A DNA stretch of 64,000 bases from Pseudoalteromonas amylolytica (GTDB lineage Bacteria > Pseudomonadota > Gammaproteobacteria > Enterobacterales > Alteromonadaceae). Below the pieces are notes generated by a model. The model was not told the origin of the DNA. It saw only the letters and a list, made by a program, of their open reading frames with translations, and did not search any database. The stretch lies in NCBI RefSeq assembly GCF_001854605.1, contig NZ_MKJU01000022.1, positions 62,001-126,000 of the forward strand, read 5' to 3'. Of this stretch, positions 36,404 to 48,122 are shown in pieces (positions within the stretch are counted from its first letter, which is position 1; each line of letters opens with the position of its first letter). The position numbers were made by a program, and so were the translations under genes.

Positions 36404-37024
36404 ATGACATTGTCTCAGCCTGAACAGCTCTTACCCTCGGGTTTTGATTATCATCCCGCTGTCATCAGTCTAGATAAAAGCATTGCCCTGTATGATTATC
36501 TTTGTGAGCAGCTGATTTGGCAGCAGCCTCGCATTCAGGTTTTTGGTAAATATCACACTATTCCCCGTAAGCAATGCTTCATCGCTGACGATGATGTGGT
36601 CTATAGCTATTCAAAACAAACGCTCAACAATTCGCCTTGGCCTGCGCCTCTTTTGGCAATGCGACACCGGCTGCAACGCACGTATGGCTTTGACTTTAAT
36701 GCCTTATTGGTCAATTGGTACCGAGATGGTCAAGATAAAATGGGCTGGCATAGTGATGATGAAGCTGAGCTTGGCCAAGAGCCATGTATCGTATCTATTT
36801 CTCTTGGTGCATCACGCAAGTTTAAGATAAAACACAAAGTGACAGGTCAGCAGTATGAACTGTTGCTACAAAGCGGTAGTGTGCTGGTGATGCATGGCGA
36901 CAGCCAACAGTTGTACCAACACGCTTTGCCAGCGCAAGCAAAAGTATCGGGTGGGCGAATCAATTTAACTTTCAGAACGGTTGGTCAAGCGTTAACAAAA
37001 GCGTATAGTAACGGCCGTAAATAA
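36404..37024 (+). CDS. AlkB-like 2-oxoglutarate/Fe(II) dioxygenase
   Basis: A 206-residue protein of the AlkB family (start ATG 36404 with AGGTGA eight bases upstream; an in-frame GTG at 36392 is possible). The iron site is visible as His and Asp in GWHSDDE and the second His in YQHALPA; the 2-oxoglutarate-binding Arg lies in GRINLTFR. Such enzymes directly reverse N-alkyl damage in DNA or RNA. It resembles the ALKBH2/3-like small bacterial branch. It is divergent to rlmG and followed by a bolA-like gene. Confidence 0.9.
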   Translation: MTLSQPEQLLPSGFDYHPAVISLDKSIALYDYLCEQLIWQQPRIQVFGKYHTIPRKQCFIADDDVVYSYSKQTLNNSPWPAPLLAMRHRLQRTYGFDFNALLVNWYRDGQDKMGWHSDDEAELGQEPCIVSISLGASRKFKIKHKVTGQQYELLLQSGSVLVMHGDSQQLYQHALPAQAKVSGGRINLTFRTVGQALTKAYSNGRK

Positions 37025-37044
37025 ATTCGAATTAAGGGGTTAGC

Positions 37045-37359
37045 ATGTCGATGCAAGCGCAAATCTACGATAAATTGGCGGCGGCAATTAGCTGTAAACA
37101 CCTCAATGTCGTAAACGAAAGTCATATGCATAGTCGTGGCGAAGAATCTCATTTTAAGGTCGTAGTGGTGAGCGAGGAGTTTGTTGGAAAACGTTTGCTA
37201 CAACGCCATAGAAAAGTGAATGAGGTTTTGCAACAAGAGTTGGCAGAGCATATTCATGCTTTGTCTATCCATGCCTATACGCCTGAAGAATACAGCGAAA
37301 AAGCAGGGCAAATACCTGATTCACCTAATTGTTTAGGTGGCTCTAAGTTGGATAACTAG
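37045..37359 (+). CDS. bolA: BolA family protein
   Basis: A 104-residue BolA/IbaG-type protein. The class II KH-like fold carries the family's conserved segment SHMHSRGEESHFKVVVVS with His, followed by GKRLLQRHRKVNEVLQQEL. BolA proteins bind glutaredoxins through Fe-S clusters and act as regulators of shape and stress genes in gammaproteobacteria. The gene lies 20 bases after the alkB-like gene and is probably co-transcribed; the functional reason for this is not evident. Confidence 0.9.
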   Translation: MSMQAQIYDKLAAAISCKHLNVVNESHMHSRGEESHFKVVVVSEEFVGKRLLQRHRKVNEVLQQELAEHIHALSIHAYTPEEYSEKAGQIPDSPNCLGGSKLDN

Positions 37360-37429
37360 CTGATCAGACCTGTATTTGTCTGATCAACCATTAAACTATG
37401 ACAGTTTTTGAAAAATTATAGGATTGATT

Positions 37430-38620
37430 ATGGTCGTTAAACCGAAAATTCGTGGTTTTATTTGTACCAATGCACACCCAGTGGGTTGTGCTGCGCACGT
37501 AAAAGAGCAAATTGCTTACGTTAAAGCACAAGGCCAAGTTGCCAATGGCCCTAAAAATGTACTGGTGATTGGTGCATCAACAGGCTACGGCTTGGCATCG
37601 CGTATTACTGCGGCTTTTGGTGCCGGTGCTAAAACGCTAGGCATCTTTTTCGAAAAAGAAGGTTCTGAGCGCAAAACTGCTTCGGCAGGATGGTACAATA
37701 CTGCGGCTTTCCAGCAAGCGGCTGATGAAGCAGGGTTATGGTCAAAAAATATCAATGGCGATGCTTTTTCTGATGAGATAAAAGCTAAGACCGTTGAGAC
37801 GATTAAAGCTGAAATGGGTAAAGTAGACCTTATCATCTACAGCCTAGCATCACCTCGTCGTACAGACCCGAAAACGGGTGAAGTTTACTCTTCAACACTT
37901 AAGCCAATTGGTCGTGATGTTACGACTAAAAACTTAAACACGTCTAAGCGTGAAATCGATGAAGTGAAGGTAGAAGCTGCAAATGAAGATGAAATCGCTA
38001 ACACCGTGAAAGTAATGGGCGGCGAAGATTGGGAGCTTTGGATTGAGGCTCTAAAAGATGCAGACGTACTGGCTGACAACTTCAAAACAACGGCCTACAC
38101 CTATATTGGTAAAGAGCTTACTTGGCCTATCTACGGTCATGCAACCATTGGTAAAGCAAAAGAAGACTTAGACCGTGCAACGGCGGCCATTAAAGAGTCT
38201 ACAGCTGCGCTAAACGGTGAAGCATATGTATCATCACTAAATGCGGTTGTGACGCAGGCAAGCTCAGCAATTCCGATTATGCCTTTGTATATCTCTGCAT
38301 TATTTAAAGTCATGAAAGCAGATGGCACATATGAAGGGACCATCGAGCAGATTGATGCGTTATTCCGTGAAAACCTATATGGCGAAACACCTCGCTTTGA
38401 TGACGGCGGTCACTTGTTCCAAAACTATAAAGAATTGGAAGATGACGTGCAGGCCCGTGTGCAGCATATTTGGGATACGGTAACGACAGAAACTATTGAT
38501 GAGCTGACTGATTATGTAGGTTACCATAATGAGTTTTTACGCTTGTTCGGTTTTGGTATCGATACCATTGATTATGAGCAAGACGTTAACCCAGATGTGG
38601 CAATCAACAATCTAATCTAA
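37430..38620 (+). CDS. fabV: Trans-2-enoyl-ACP/CoA reductase
   Basis: FabV catalyses the last reduction of fatty-acid elongation with NADH and is naturally triclosan-resistant. The 396-residue length and motifs match: NAD-binding [16 protein letters not shown] (given by its ends VLVIGAS and GLASRI) and the Y-x8-K active site in the segment [10 protein letters not shown]. It takes the place of FabI, which makes it common in Vibrio, Pseudomonas and Pseudoalteromonas. AGGA six bases upstream supports the ATG at 37430; two codons upstream in frame are TTG-ATT. A strong terminator follows. Confidence 0.96.
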   Translation: MVVKPKIRGFICTNAHPVGCAAHVKEQIAYVKAQGQVANGPKNVLVIGASTGYGLASRITAAFGAGAKTLGIFFEKEGSERKTASAGWYNTAAFQQAADEAGLWSKNINGDAFSDEIKAKTVETIKAEMGKVDLIIYSLASPRRTDPKTGEVYSSTLKPIGRDVTTKNLNTSKREIDEVKVEAANEDEIANTVKVMGGEDWELWIEALKDADVLADNFKTTAYTYIGKELTWPIYGHATIGKAKEDLDRATAAIKESTAALNGEAYVSSLNAVVTQASSAIPIMPLYISALFKVMKADGTYEGTIEQIDALFRENLYGETPRFDDGGHLFQNYKELEDDVQARVQHIWDTVTTETIDELTDYVGYHNEFLRLFGFGIDTIDYEQDVNPDVAINNLI

Positions 38621-38640
38621 GTCGAATTATATTAGATAAA

Positions 38641-38688
38641 GCGGCTAAGTTGACCATTGGCTTTGATGGTTGGTTAGCCGCTTTTTTA
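38641..38688 (+). terminator. Terminator of fabV
   Basis: GCGGCTAA (38641-38648) pairs with TTAGCCGC (38674-38681) and is followed by a six-T tract. The loop is long (about 25 bases) and includes a smaller hairpin. Confidence 0.85.
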
Positions 38689-38689
38689 T

Positions 38690-40454
<1,765 letters not shown>

Positions 40455-40456
40455 AA

Positions 40457-41656
40457 ATGGCCTTAAAGAAATTTTTAGAAGACATTGAACCTCACTTTGA
40501 ACCTGGTGGTAAACACGAAAAGTGGTATGCGTTGTACGAAGCAGTGGCAACCATTTTCTACACGCCGGGTTATGTAAACAAAGGTGCAACTCACGTACGT
40601 GACAACATCGACCTAAAACGTATTATGATTTTAGTGTGGATGGCAACATTCCCTGCTATGTTCTTTGGTATGTTCAACATTGGTCACCAAGCAGCTATCG
40701 CACTTGGTAACGGTTTTGAACTAGCAAACACTTGGCAAGTAGCGATTTTCCAAGCATTGGGTGGTGAGTTAACCGCACAATCAGGTTGGGGCGCTAAGAT
40801 GTTTTACGGTGCATGTTTTTACTTACCTATTTACGCCACAGTGTTTGCTGTAGGTGGTTTTTGGGAAGTACTATTTGCGTCAATCCGTAAGCACGAAGTA
40901 AACGAAGGTTTCTTCGTAACATCGGTACTTTTCTCTTTAATTCTTCCTGCAACGATTCCTCTTTGGCAAGCAGCCCTTGGTATTACCTTCGGTGTTGTTG
41001 TTGCAAAAGAAGTGTTTGGTGGTACAGGCCGTAACTTCCTAAACCCTGCGCTTGCTGGTCGTGCATTCCTATTCTTTGCATACCCTGCAAATATTTCAGG
41101 TGACACAGTATGGACAGCGGTTGACTCATTCTCAGGTGCAACATACCTAGGTCAAGCAGCTCAAGGTGCTTTAGACTTCAATAACATGGTTCTTTGGTGG
41201 GATGCGTTCTACGGTTTCATTCAAGGTTCTATGGGTGAAACGTCTACGCTCGCGCTGATGATCGGTGGCTTCTTCCTGATGTATGTTCGTATTGCATCAT
41301 GGCGTATCGTACTAGGTGTATTCCTAGGTATGGTGGCGATGGCGAGCCTGTTTAACGCATTAGGTTCAGACACTAACGCTGCGTTTGCTATGCCTTGGTA
41401 CTGGCATTTAGTATTAGGTGGTTTTGCATTTGGTATGTTCTTTATGGCGACTGACCCAGTTTCTGCGTCGTTCACTGATAAAGGTAAGTTTGCATACGGT
41501 GCACTAATTGGTGTGATGGTTGTATTAATCCGTGTGGTTAACCCTGCATACCCAGAAGGCATGATGTTAGCAATTCTTTTCGCTAACTTGTTTGCTCCAC
41601 TATTCGACCACTTTGTAGTGCAGTCCAATGTTAAGAGGAGATTAGCACGTGTCTAG
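40457..41656 (+). CDS. nqrB: Na+-translocating NADH:quinone reductase subunit B
   Basis: A 399-residue membrane subunit with about ten helices, starting [14 protein letters not shown] (start set by GAAGGAAGG and the stop of nqrA two bases upstream). It covalently binds FMN by a phosphoester to Thr229 in [10 protein letters not shown], the motif recognised by ApbE, and also carries riboflavin. It forms most of the sodium channel path. Follows nqrA without a gap; overlaps nqrC by eight bases. Confidence 0.96.
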   Translation: MALKKFLEDIEPHFEPGGKHEKWYALYEAVATIFYTPGYVNKGATHVRDNIDLKRIMILVWMATFPAMFFGMFNIGHQAAIALGNGFELANTWQVAIFQALGGELTAQSGWGAKMFYGACFYLPIYATVFAVGGFWEVLFASIRKHEVNEGFFVTSVLFSLILPATIPLWQAALGITFGVVVAKEVFGGTGRNFLNPALAGRAFLFFAYPANISGDTVWTAVDSFSGATYLGQAAQGALDFNNMVLWWDAFYGFIQGSMGETSTLALMIGGFFLMYVRIASWRIVLGVFLGMVAMASLFNALGSDTNAAFAMPWYWHLVLGGFAFGMFFMATDPVSASFTDKGKFAYGALIGVMVVLIRVVNPAYPEGMMLAILFANLFAPLFDHFVVQSNVKRRLARV

Positions 41657-42395
41657 TAACAATGAATCTATCGGCAAAACATTAGGCGTCGTTGTTAGTC
41701 TTTGTTTGGTATGTGCAGTCGTAGTATCTGTTGCTTCGGTACAACTACGTCCATTACAACAAGCTAACAAAATCCAAGACGTGCAACGCAATATTCTTGC
41801 AGCTGCTGGCTTTAAAGATGTGAAAGACGTTGAAGCAACATTTAAAGCAAATATCGAACCTCGCGTTATCGATATGAAAACAGGTGAATATGTAGATGTA
41901 GATCACAGTTCATTTGATTTCGAAAGCACTAAATATGATGCAGCTCGTAGCTTTGCTATCCCTAAAGAGGATGACTTAGCGGGCATTCAGCGTATGACTC
42001 ATAACTCTCCGGTTTATCTTGCAAAAGATGAAAGCGGTCAGGTGTCTACGGTTATCCTACCAATTCAAGGCTATGGCCTTTGGGGTGTTATGTTTGGCTT
42101 CCTAGCATTGGATGATGATGGTCAAACAATCAAAGCGATTCAATTCTACAAGCACAACGAAACTGCGGGTCTAGGTGGTGAAATCCAAAACCCTAAGTGG
42201 ACAGCAACGTGGAATGGTAAGCAGCTTCCGGTTGATATCGTTAAAGGTACAGCAGGCGACAACGAGCATAAGATCGATGGCTTGTCTGGCGCTACCTTGA
42301 CGTCAAACGGTGTGGATAACACGATTGATTTTTGGACTAGCAACAAAGGCTTTGGTCCATTCCTTGCGAAAGTACGTAAAGGAGCATTGAACTAA
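41649..42395 (+). CDS. nqrC: Na+-translocating NADH:quinone reductase subunit C
   Basis: A 248-residue subunit with a single N-terminal membrane helix (about 12-32) and a large periplasmic domain. The covalent FMN site is Thr216 in [11 protein letters not shown], the ApbE substrate motif, as in the Vibrio protein. It starts with GTG at 41649 behind AAGAGGAG and overlaps the nqrB stop by eight bases. It ends in the ATG of nqrD. Confidence 0.96.
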   Translation: MSSNNESIGKTLGVVVSLCLVCAVVVSVASVQLRPLQQANKIQDVQRNILAAAGFKDVKDVEATFKANIEPRVIDMKTGEYVDVDHSSFDFESTKYDAARSFAIPKEDDLAGIQRMTHNSPVYLAKDESGQVSTVILPIQGYGLWGVMFGFLALDDDGQTIKAIQFYKHNETAGLGGEIQNPKWTATWNGKQLPVDIVKGTAGDNEHKIDGLSGATLTSNGVDNTIDFWTSNKGFGPFLAKVRKGALN

Positions 42396-43027
42396 TGGCT
42401 AACACTAAAGAAATGAAAGAAGTCTTGTTTGGCCCTGTCTTTGCAAACAACCCGATTGCCCTTCAGGTATTAGGTATTTGTTCAGCATTGGCGGTAACAT
42501 CAAGCCTTAAAAATGCTTTGATCATGTCAATTGCTTTGACATTGGTAACCGCATTTTCAAGCTTATTCATCTCTATGATGCGTAACCACATTCCTTCGAG
42601 TGTACGTATTATTGTGCAGATGACCATCATTGCCTCATTGGTAATCGTTGTTGATCAGGTGCTACAGGCGGTTGTTTACTCAACGGCTAAAGAGCTTTCA
42701 ACGTTCATCGGTTTGATCATTACTAACTGTATCGTAATGGGTCGCGCTGAAGCTTATGCGATGAAGTCACCACCTGCGATGTCATTCTTAGATGGTATCG
42801 GTAACGGTTTAGGTTACTCAGTGGTACTACTAACGGTTGGTTTCGTTCGTGAACTATTCGGTTCTGGTACTTTATTTGGTGTTGAGATCTTGCCACTCGT
42901 TTCTGACGGTGGTTGGTATCGCCCAATGGGTCTACTGATTATGCCATTCAGCTCGTTCTTCTTGGTAGGTATCTTTATTTGGATACTTCGTACATACAAG
43001 AAAGATCAAGTAGAAGCGAAGGCGTAA
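42395..43027 (+). CDS. nqrD: Na+-translocating NADH:quinone reductase subunit D
   Basis: A 210-residue membrane subunit with six predicted helices. The family-specific [17 protein letters not shown] segment is at about residues 110-126, and it includes the conserved cysteine thought to share an iron-sulfur centre with NqrE at the subunit interface. Its start shares one base with the nqrC stop. Confidence 0.95.
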   Translation: MANTKEMKEVLFGPVFANNPIALQVLGICSALAVTSSLKNALIMSIALTLVTAFSSLFISMMRNHIPSSVRIIVQMTIIASLVIVVDQVLQAVVYSTAKELSTFIGLIITNCIVMGRAEAYAMKSPPAMSFLDGIGNGLGYSVVLLTVGFVRELFGSGTLFGVEILPLVSDGGWYRPMGLLIMPFSSFFLVGIFIWILRTYKKDQVEAKA

Positions 43028-43037
43028 GGGGAGAGAG

Positions 43038-43646
43038 ATGGAACAATATATTAGTTTATTCGTTAAAGCGGTTTTTGTTGAAAACTTAGCTTTATCTTTC
43101 TTCTTGGGTATGTGTACATTCCTAGCGGTATCTAAGAAAGTAACTACGTCACTAGGCCTTGGTGTTGCTGTAATCTTTGTACTAGGTGTTGCTGTACCAG
43201 TAAACAACCTAGTGTATTACGCTGTATTAGCACCCGGTGCACTTGAATGGTTAGGGTTCGCTGAAGCTGACTTAAGTTTCTTACGCTTTTTGACCTTTAT
43301 CGGTGTAATCGCTGCGTTAGTTCAAATCCTTGAGATGGCACTAGACAAGTTCTTCCCTGCACTTTACAACGCGTTGGGCATCTTCTTACCTCTTATCACT
43401 GTAAACTGTGCAATTTTCGGTGCGGTTTCATTCATGGTTGAGCGTAACCTTAACTTTGGTGAGTCAGTGGTGTTTGGTATTGGTTCTGGTGTGGGTTGGG
43501 CATTGGCAATCGTATTGCTTGCTGGTATCCGTGAGAAAATGAAATATGCAGACGTTCCAGATGGTCTTCGTGGTTTAGGTATTACCTTCATCACTGTAGG
43601 TTTGATGGGCTTTGGCTTTATGTCATTCTCTGGTATTTCACTGTAA
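43038..43646 (+). CDS. nqrE: Na+-translocating NADH:quinone reductase subunit E
   Basis: A 202-residue membrane subunit homologous to NqrD and inversely oriented, with six helices. The conserved cysteine segments MCTFLAVSK (about residue 26) and [12 protein letters not shown] (about residue 120) provide the iron ligands shared with NqrD. GGGAGAGAG precedes the ATG. It is followed 17 bases later by nqrF. Confidence 0.95.
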   Translation: MEQYISLFVKAVFVENLALSFFLGMCTFLAVSKKVTTSLGLGVAVIFVLGVAVPVNNLVYYAVLAPGALEWLGFAEADLSFLRFLTFIGVIAALVQILEMALDKFFPALYNALGIFLPLITVNCAIFGAVSFMVERNLNFGESVVFGIGSGVGWALAIVLLAGIREKMKYADVPDGLRGLGITFITVGLMGFGFMSFSGISL

Positions 43647-43663
43647 GGTAGCGAGGAAAAATC

Positions 43664-44890
43664 ATGCTTGAGGTATATTTAGGCGTAGGGATGTTCATTG
43701 CTATCGTTGTTATCTTAGTTTTAGTAATTATTGCAGCTAAATCTAAGTTAGTAGCAAGCGGTGACATCACAATTGGAATTAACGGTGATCCTGAAAAAGG
43801 TATTACTACTTCTGCTGGCAGCAAGTTACTTGGTGCTCTATCAGAATCGGGGATCTTCGTATCATCAGCTTGTGGTGGCGGTGGCTCATGTGGTCAGTGT
43901 CGCGTACATGTAAAATCAGGTGGTGGCGATATTCTACCAACGGAACTTGATCACATCTCTAAAGGTGAGGCTCGTGAGGGCTGCCGTTTAGCGTGTCAGG
44001 TAAACGTGAAAAACGACATGGAAATTGAGCTTGAAGAGTCAATTTTCGGTGTTAAGAAGTGGGAATGTACAGTTATCTCTAATGATAACAAAGCGACTTT
44101 CATCAAAGAGCTTAAGCTTGCTATTCCTGATGGTGAGTCAGTACCTTTCCGTGCAGGTGGTTACATTCAGATTGAAGCGCCACCACACCACGTTAAATAT
44201 GCAGACTACGATATTCCAGAAGAGTATCGCCCAGATTGGGAGCGTTTTGGCTTCTTTAATCTTGAGTCTAAAGTGGATGAAGAAACAATTCGTGCATACT
44301 CAATGGCTAACTACCCAGAAGAGTTCGGCATTATCATGCTAAACGTACGTATTGCGACTCCGCCGCCAAATAACTTGTCACTACCATGTGGTAAAATGTC
44401 GTCGTACATTTGGTCACTTAAAGAAGGTGATAAAGTTACTATCTCTGGTCCGTTCGGTGAGTTCTTTGCTAAAGACACAGACGCAGAAATGGTATTTGTT
44501 GGTGGTGGTGCAGGTATGGCACCGATGCGTTCACACATCTTTGACCAGCTTAAGCGTCTTAACTCTAAGCGTAAGATGTCTTTCTGGTATGGTGCGCGCT
44601 CTAAGCGTGAAATGTTCTACGTTGAAGACTTCGATGGCCTAGCGGCTGAGAACGATAACTTCGTATGGCATACTGCATTATCAGATCCACAACCAGAAGA
44701 TAACTGGGAAGGTTACACAGGCTTCATCCATAACGTACTTTATGAAAACTACTTGAAAGATCATGAAGCACCAGAAGATTGTGAGTTCTACATGTGTGGT
44801 CCTCCAATGATGAACGCTGCAGTAATCAACATGCTGAAAGACCTAGGCGTTGAAGACGAAAACATCTTACTAGATGACTTCGGTGGCTAA
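43664..44890 (+). CDS. nqrF: Na+-translocating NADH:quinone reductase subunit F
   Basis: NqrF is the entry subunit: it oxidises NADH through FAD and a [2Fe-2S] cluster. One membrane anchor (about 5-25) is followed by the ferredoxin domain with Cys70, Cys76, Cys79 and Cys111, and by a ferredoxin-reductase-type domain with RAYSMANYP (FAD), [12 protein letters not shown] (NADH) and CGPPMM near the C-terminus. The spacing of all cofactors agrees with the Vibrio subunit. A strong terminator closes the operon. Confidence 0.96.
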   Translation: MLEVYLGVGMFIAIVVILVLVIIAAKSKLVASGDITIGINGDPEKGITTSAGSKLLGALSESGIFVSSACGGGGSCGQCRVHVKSGGGDILPTELDHISKGEAREGCRLACQVNVKNDMEIELEESIFGVKKWECTVISNDNKATFIKELKLAIPDGESVPFRAGGYIQIEAPPHHVKYADYDIPEEYRPDWERFGFFNLESKVDEETIRAYSMANYPEEFGIIMLNVRIATPPPNNLSLPCGKMSSYIWSLKEGDKVTISGPFGEFFAKDTDAEMVFVGGGAGMAPMRSHIFDQLKRLNSKRKMSFWYGARSKREMFYVEDFDGLAAENDNFVWHTALSDPQPEDNWEGYTGFIHNVLYENYLKDHEAPEDCEFYMCGPPMMNAAVINMLKDLGVEDENILLDDFGG

Positions 44891-44938
44891 TTAGGCTTTT
44901 AGCACATGATCCAAAACATAGTTTTGAGATAAAATATC

Positions 44939-44972
44939 AGCCCCAAGGCGTTATCGTCTTGGGGCTTTTTTA
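44939..44972 (+). terminator. Terminator of the nqr operon
   Basis: AGCCCCAAG (44939-44947) pairs with CTTGGGGCT (44958-44966); a run of six T follows. Confidence 0.9.
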
Positions 44973-45055
44973 TACATAAAAATGAACGAACGCTATATAC
45001 ACAGGGATGAATGTGGTAGCGCTTGCGAATAAACAGATGAACGATAGGATGGAAG

Positions 45056-46075
45056 ATGGCACGAATTTTTTTACCCGTTTTGATTTTGCTGACCTTAGTT
45101 TTAAGTGGGTGTGACAACAGTACAGTACAGACCTCTGGGGCCATGGTAATAAATGGTAAAACAATGGGCACTACCTATAACATTAAGGTTTTTCCAGAGG
45201 GGCAGGCGCTTGAACAAGCACAGCTGAAAAAACAGATCGATGACACCTTGGTTGCGGTAAATCAGTCGATGTCTCCTTGGGTTGAAGATTCAGAAATCAA
45301 TCAATTCAATGCGCTTTCCCAGAGGGAAGTGATGGCGATTAGCGAAGATTTTCGTACGGTAGTGGCTGAGTCCATACGCCTTGGTGAGTCGACCAAGACA
45401 TTGGATGTTACTATGGGTCCGTTAATCGATCTGTGGGGCTTTGGTCCTGATAAGCGTCCTACAAAGCGTCCATCTCAGGCACAGCTAGATGATATGCGTA
45501 GTCGTATTGGTGTCGATAAGCTGCTGTTGAGTGAGCAAGGCTTGGCGAAAACGGTTGATGGCTTAGAGGTATCGTTTTCAGCTACGGCAAAAGGTTTCGG
45601 TATAGATAAAGTCGCTGCTTTGTTGGAGCAACTTGGCATTCATAATTACATGGTTGAAATTGGCGGAGAGCTGCGTGTTTCGGGTAGTAAACCGAATGAT
45701 AAACCTTGGATCATTGCCATAGAGCAGCCTGATGCTCCTATGGGGAAAAGGCAAGTACACCGCGAACTCAAGTTAAGAGATACCGGGATTGCGACCTCGG
45801 GTGACTATCGTATCTTTTATGAAATGGATGGTGAAACCTTTACTCATCTAATCGACCCCGCAACGGGCATGCCAGTTAAACATGAGTTGGTATCGGTGAC
45901 AGTTTTGCACCCATCGGCAATGACGGCGGATGGCTTAGCCACTGCATTGACTGTTATGGGCACTGAGCGTGCCAAGGCGTATGCAGAGCAACATCAGTTG
46001 GCGGTGTATCTAATTAGTAAATCAGACCAAGGCCTTATAACTTATGCCAGTGAGGCGTTTAAACCTTATTTGTGA
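45056..46075 (+). CDS. apbE: FAD:protein FMN transferase (ApbE/Ftp)
   Basis: A 339-residue lipoprotein (lipobox LSGC, Cys19) directed to the periplasmic side. The ApbE domain contains GTTYNIKV, the SATAKGFGIDKVA FAD-binding segment and MTADGLATAL. It transfers FMN from FAD to the Thr of SGAT motifs; its two obvious substrates, NqrB and NqrC, are encoded directly upstream, so it is the maturation enzyme of this NQR. AGGATGGAAG lies before the ATG. It is expressed separately from nqrF, after the operon terminator. Confidence 0.95.
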   Translation: MARIFLPVLILLTLVLSGCDNSTVQTSGAMVINGKTMGTTYNIKVFPEGQALEQAQLKKQIDDTLVAVNQSMSPWVEDSEINQFNALSQREVMAISEDFRTVVAESIRLGESTKTLDVTMGPLIDLWGFGPDKRPTKRPSQAQLDDMRSRIGVDKLLLSEQGLAKTVDGLEVSFSATAKGFGIDKVAALLEQLGIHNYMVEIGGELRVSGSKPNDKPWIIAIEQPDAPMGKRQVHRELKLRDTGIATSGDYRIFYEMDGETFTHLIDPATGMPVKHELVSVTVLHPSAMTADGLATALTVMGTERAKAYAEQHQLAVYLISKSDQGLITYASEAFKPYL

Positions 46076-46165
46076 CTAGAGAATAAGCGAGTTATAATAA
46101 AGTGGTCTTAGACCGTCACAGGCTCAGTACGCTGAGTCCATTTTTATATTTTAGAGGCCAGTACC

Positions 46166-46378
46166 ATGTCACTGTTTTTACTTACCTTTGGTTTGCTTAT
46201 TTTGATTGTTACAGCAATGGCTGTCGGTGTTATCGTACAAAAGAAATCAATGGCTAGCAGCTGTGGTGGATTAGGTGCTGTTGGCGTAGAAAAGGCCTGC
46301 GATTGTGATGACCCTTGTGACAGACGTAAAAAGCGTCTGGCGAAGGAACAAGCTTGGAAAGAAAATCAAATTTTGTAA
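46166..46378 (+). CDS. nqrM: NQR maturation protein NqrM
   Basis: A 70-residue protein with one N-terminal membrane helix (about 3-24) and a cysteine cluster SSCGG-CDCDDPC (Cys33, Cys45, Cys47 and Cys51), the DUF539/NqrM pattern. NqrM is needed for assembly of the NqrD/NqrE iron centre. It follows apbE, as in other NQR-containing marine bacteria. Its terminator follows. Confidence 0.93.
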   Translation: MSLFLLTFGLLILIVTAMAVGVIVQKKSMASSCGGLGAVGVEKACDCDDPCDRRKKRLAKEQAWKENQIL

Positions 46379-46393
46379 GTCATTGCTTTAGTG

Positions 46394-46420
46394 AAAATGC
46401 GAGCCTCGGCTCGCATTTTT
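46394..46420 (+). terminator. Terminator of apbE-nqrM
   Basis: AATGCGAGC (46396-46404) pairs with GCTCGCATT (46409-46417) around the loop CTCG and is followed by more T. Confidence 0.88.
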
Positions 46421-46458
46421 GATCACCACAACTAGATGTAGTAGACACAGGTGAACCT

Positions 46459-47058
46459 ATGCAGCAAACTTGGTACTTTATCCGCCATGGTCAGCCGCAA
46501 GCTACAGGGCACTTGCTTGGGCGCAGTAATGTTGAGTTAAGTAAAGTTGGCTGGCAACAGCTTAGCAAAGCCGTGGAATCTGTGAGCAGTGGCGCGCTTG
46601 TTTTTAGTTCACCGTTAAAGCGCTGCAAAGAATTTGCTCAGCATTACGCACAGTTACATGGCTACCAGTTTGAGCTTGATGAGGCACTCAAAGAAATGGA
46701 TTTTGGGGATTGGGACGGTCAATCTTACGAGTCACTATGGCAGCTCACAACTAAACCAACTCTTGGCCAGTTTTGGCAATCACCTCATTTATATACACCG
46801 CCAAATGGTGAGTCTTTACTGGAATTTAAAAGACGCGTCGAACAATGGTGGTGCTTTCAATTAGACAGCAATAGAAGCCCTCACAATGTAGTGTTCACAC
46901 ATGGTGGGGTCATAAAGCAACTCGTGGCATATATTTTACAGATACCGATTAGTAACAGCTGTATATTTAGCGCGCTAGACATTGAGTATGGCAAAGTGCT
47001 TAAAGTGAAAGTTTATTACGATGAGCAGGATAAAGGTTGGCCAAAAGTTGTATTTTAG
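46459..47058 (+). CDS. cobC: Histidine phosphatase, probable alpha-ribazole phosphatase
   Basis: A 199-residue phosphoglycerate-mutase-like enzyme. The catalytic motif is FIRHGQPQA (His about residue 9), with Arg62-type SSPLKRC and HGGVIK as further active-site parts. In cobalamin assembly such enzymes remove phosphate from alpha-ribazole phosphate. The assignment as CobC rests on position, immediately upstream of the B12 operon; it is the only gene of this set outside the riboswitch. Alternative: a general histidine phosphatase. Confidence 0.75.
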   Translation: MQQTWYFIRHGQPQATGHLLGRSNVELSKVGWQQLSKAVESVSSGALVFSSPLKRCKEFAQHYAQLHGYQFELDEALKEMDFGDWDGQSYESLWQLTTKPTLGQFWQSPHLYTPPNGESLLEFKRRVEQWWCFQLDSNRSPHNVVFTHGGVIKQLVAYILQIPISNSCIFSALDIEYGKVLKVKVYYDEQDKGWPKVVF

Positions 47059-47077
47059 ACGTCTAGACAGCATAATG

Positions 47078-47186
47078 GCAACCAACTTTGTTGGTGAATC
47101 TTGGGAATGAGTTGCAAATACTCAACTGTCCCCGCAACTGTGAAGGTCCACGCTTGTGGCCAAAGTCAGATACCAAGACCGGCAAA
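47078..47186 (+). ncRNA. Cobalamin (AdoCbl/B12) riboswitch
   Basis: The conserved core is plain: GGTGAATCTTGGGAA near 47092, CTGTCCCCGCAACTGTGA at 47127-47144, and the B12-box-like segment with AGTCAGATACCAAGACC at about 47164-47180. It lies between cobC and btuD and should shut off the downstream uptake and synthesis genes when cobalamin is abundant. The expression platform (47187-47300) has no strong T-tract, so control by ribosome access is more likely than termination. Exact ends are uncertain by about ten bases. Confidence 0.92.
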
Positions 47187-47306
47187 TATACTCTTAGCGG
47201 GCGTACTTTGAGTCACATGCAATAATACTTTTCCTAGTGTTCATGTCATTACGTGAATGCGCTATTGTTTGTGCTTACGACTCGCGGTTATGTGTTTAAG
47301 GTAAGC

Positions 47307-48122
47307 ATGAATCAGTCAGTACACGCAACGTGCTCTATGTTGGATGTCCAGCAGGTTGGGTTGCAAATAAATCAATCGAATATCCTCAAAGATGTCAGCT
47401 TTAGCATCAAAGCTGGGCAGTTTGTGGGCCTACTGGGCCCTAATGGTGCAGGAAAATCGTCTTTATTGAGATGTATCTATCGTTTTATCAAACCAACCTA
47501 TGGTCAAATTCAGTTGCTTAATGCGCCAATTGAGCGCTACTCAAGACCGGAATATGCAAAACAAGTTGCTGTGGTGCTGCAAGATGTACCAGAGCAATTT
47601 AATCTCGGGGTATTTGATGTGGTCGCTATGGGAGTGACACCACATAAGCCACTTTTTTCTTCCATAAATCATAAAGATAAAGATGATATTGCCATGGCGC
47701 TTGAAAAGGTCGGCCTTTCACATAAATCCAATCAGATGTTCAGTTCATTATCTGGTGGTGAAAAACAACGGGTGATGATCGCCAGAGCGATGGTGCAACA
47801 GCCGCAACTGTTAATCATGGATGAGCCAACGAGCCACCTAGATGTGAAATACCAAATTCAGATCATGGAGTTGGCGAAGTCGTTGGGCGTGAGCGTATTG
47901 GCATCATTTCACGATCTCAATTTGGCAGCGGCCGTATCAGACCATTTGTTGGTACTTCAAAATGGTGAATTGAAAGCACAGGGTGCGCCTTTACAGGTGC
48001 TCACCAGTGAGTTACTCAGTGATGTGTTTGGCGTATGTGCACAGGTGACTCAAGTGCCTAACGCCCACAGTGAGCAAACATTAGTGCCACACATTCGCTA
48101 TCACTATGGATATATTCAATGA
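47307..48122 (+). CDS. btuD: Cobalamin ABC importer, ATPase subunit
   Basis: A 271-residue ABC ATPase from the ATG at 47307, chosen because TAAGG lies five bases upstream; a GTG at 47253 would add 18 residues close to the riboswitch. Walker A is GPNGAGKSS, the signature is LSGGEKQRV and Walker B is LLIMDEP with the H-loop in SFHDLN. With BtuC it forms the inner-membrane vitamin B12 importer. It is the first gene of the riboswitch-controlled operon; its stop overlaps btuC by four bases. Confidence 0.9.
   Translation: MNQSVHATCSMLDVQQVGLQINQSNILKDVSFSIKAGQFVGLLGPNGAGKSSLLRCIYRFIKPTYGQIQLLNAPIERYSRPEYAKQVAVVLQDVPEQFNLGVFDVVAMGVTPHKPLFSSINHKDKDDIAMALEKVGLSHKSNQMFSSLSGGEKQRVMIARAMVQQPQLLIMDEPTSHLDVKYQIQIMELAKSLGVSVLASFHDLNLAAAVSDHLLVLQNGELKAQGAPLQVLTSELLSDVFGVCAQVTQVPNAHSEQTLVPHIRYHYGYIQ

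Noticed and set aside
41221-41628. 135-residue open frame antisense to nqrB
   Set aside because: Fully inside nqrB with no independent support.
47253-47306. GTG start giving a longer BtuD
   Set aside because: The ATG at 47307 has a ribosome site and matches the usual start of the ATPase domain.
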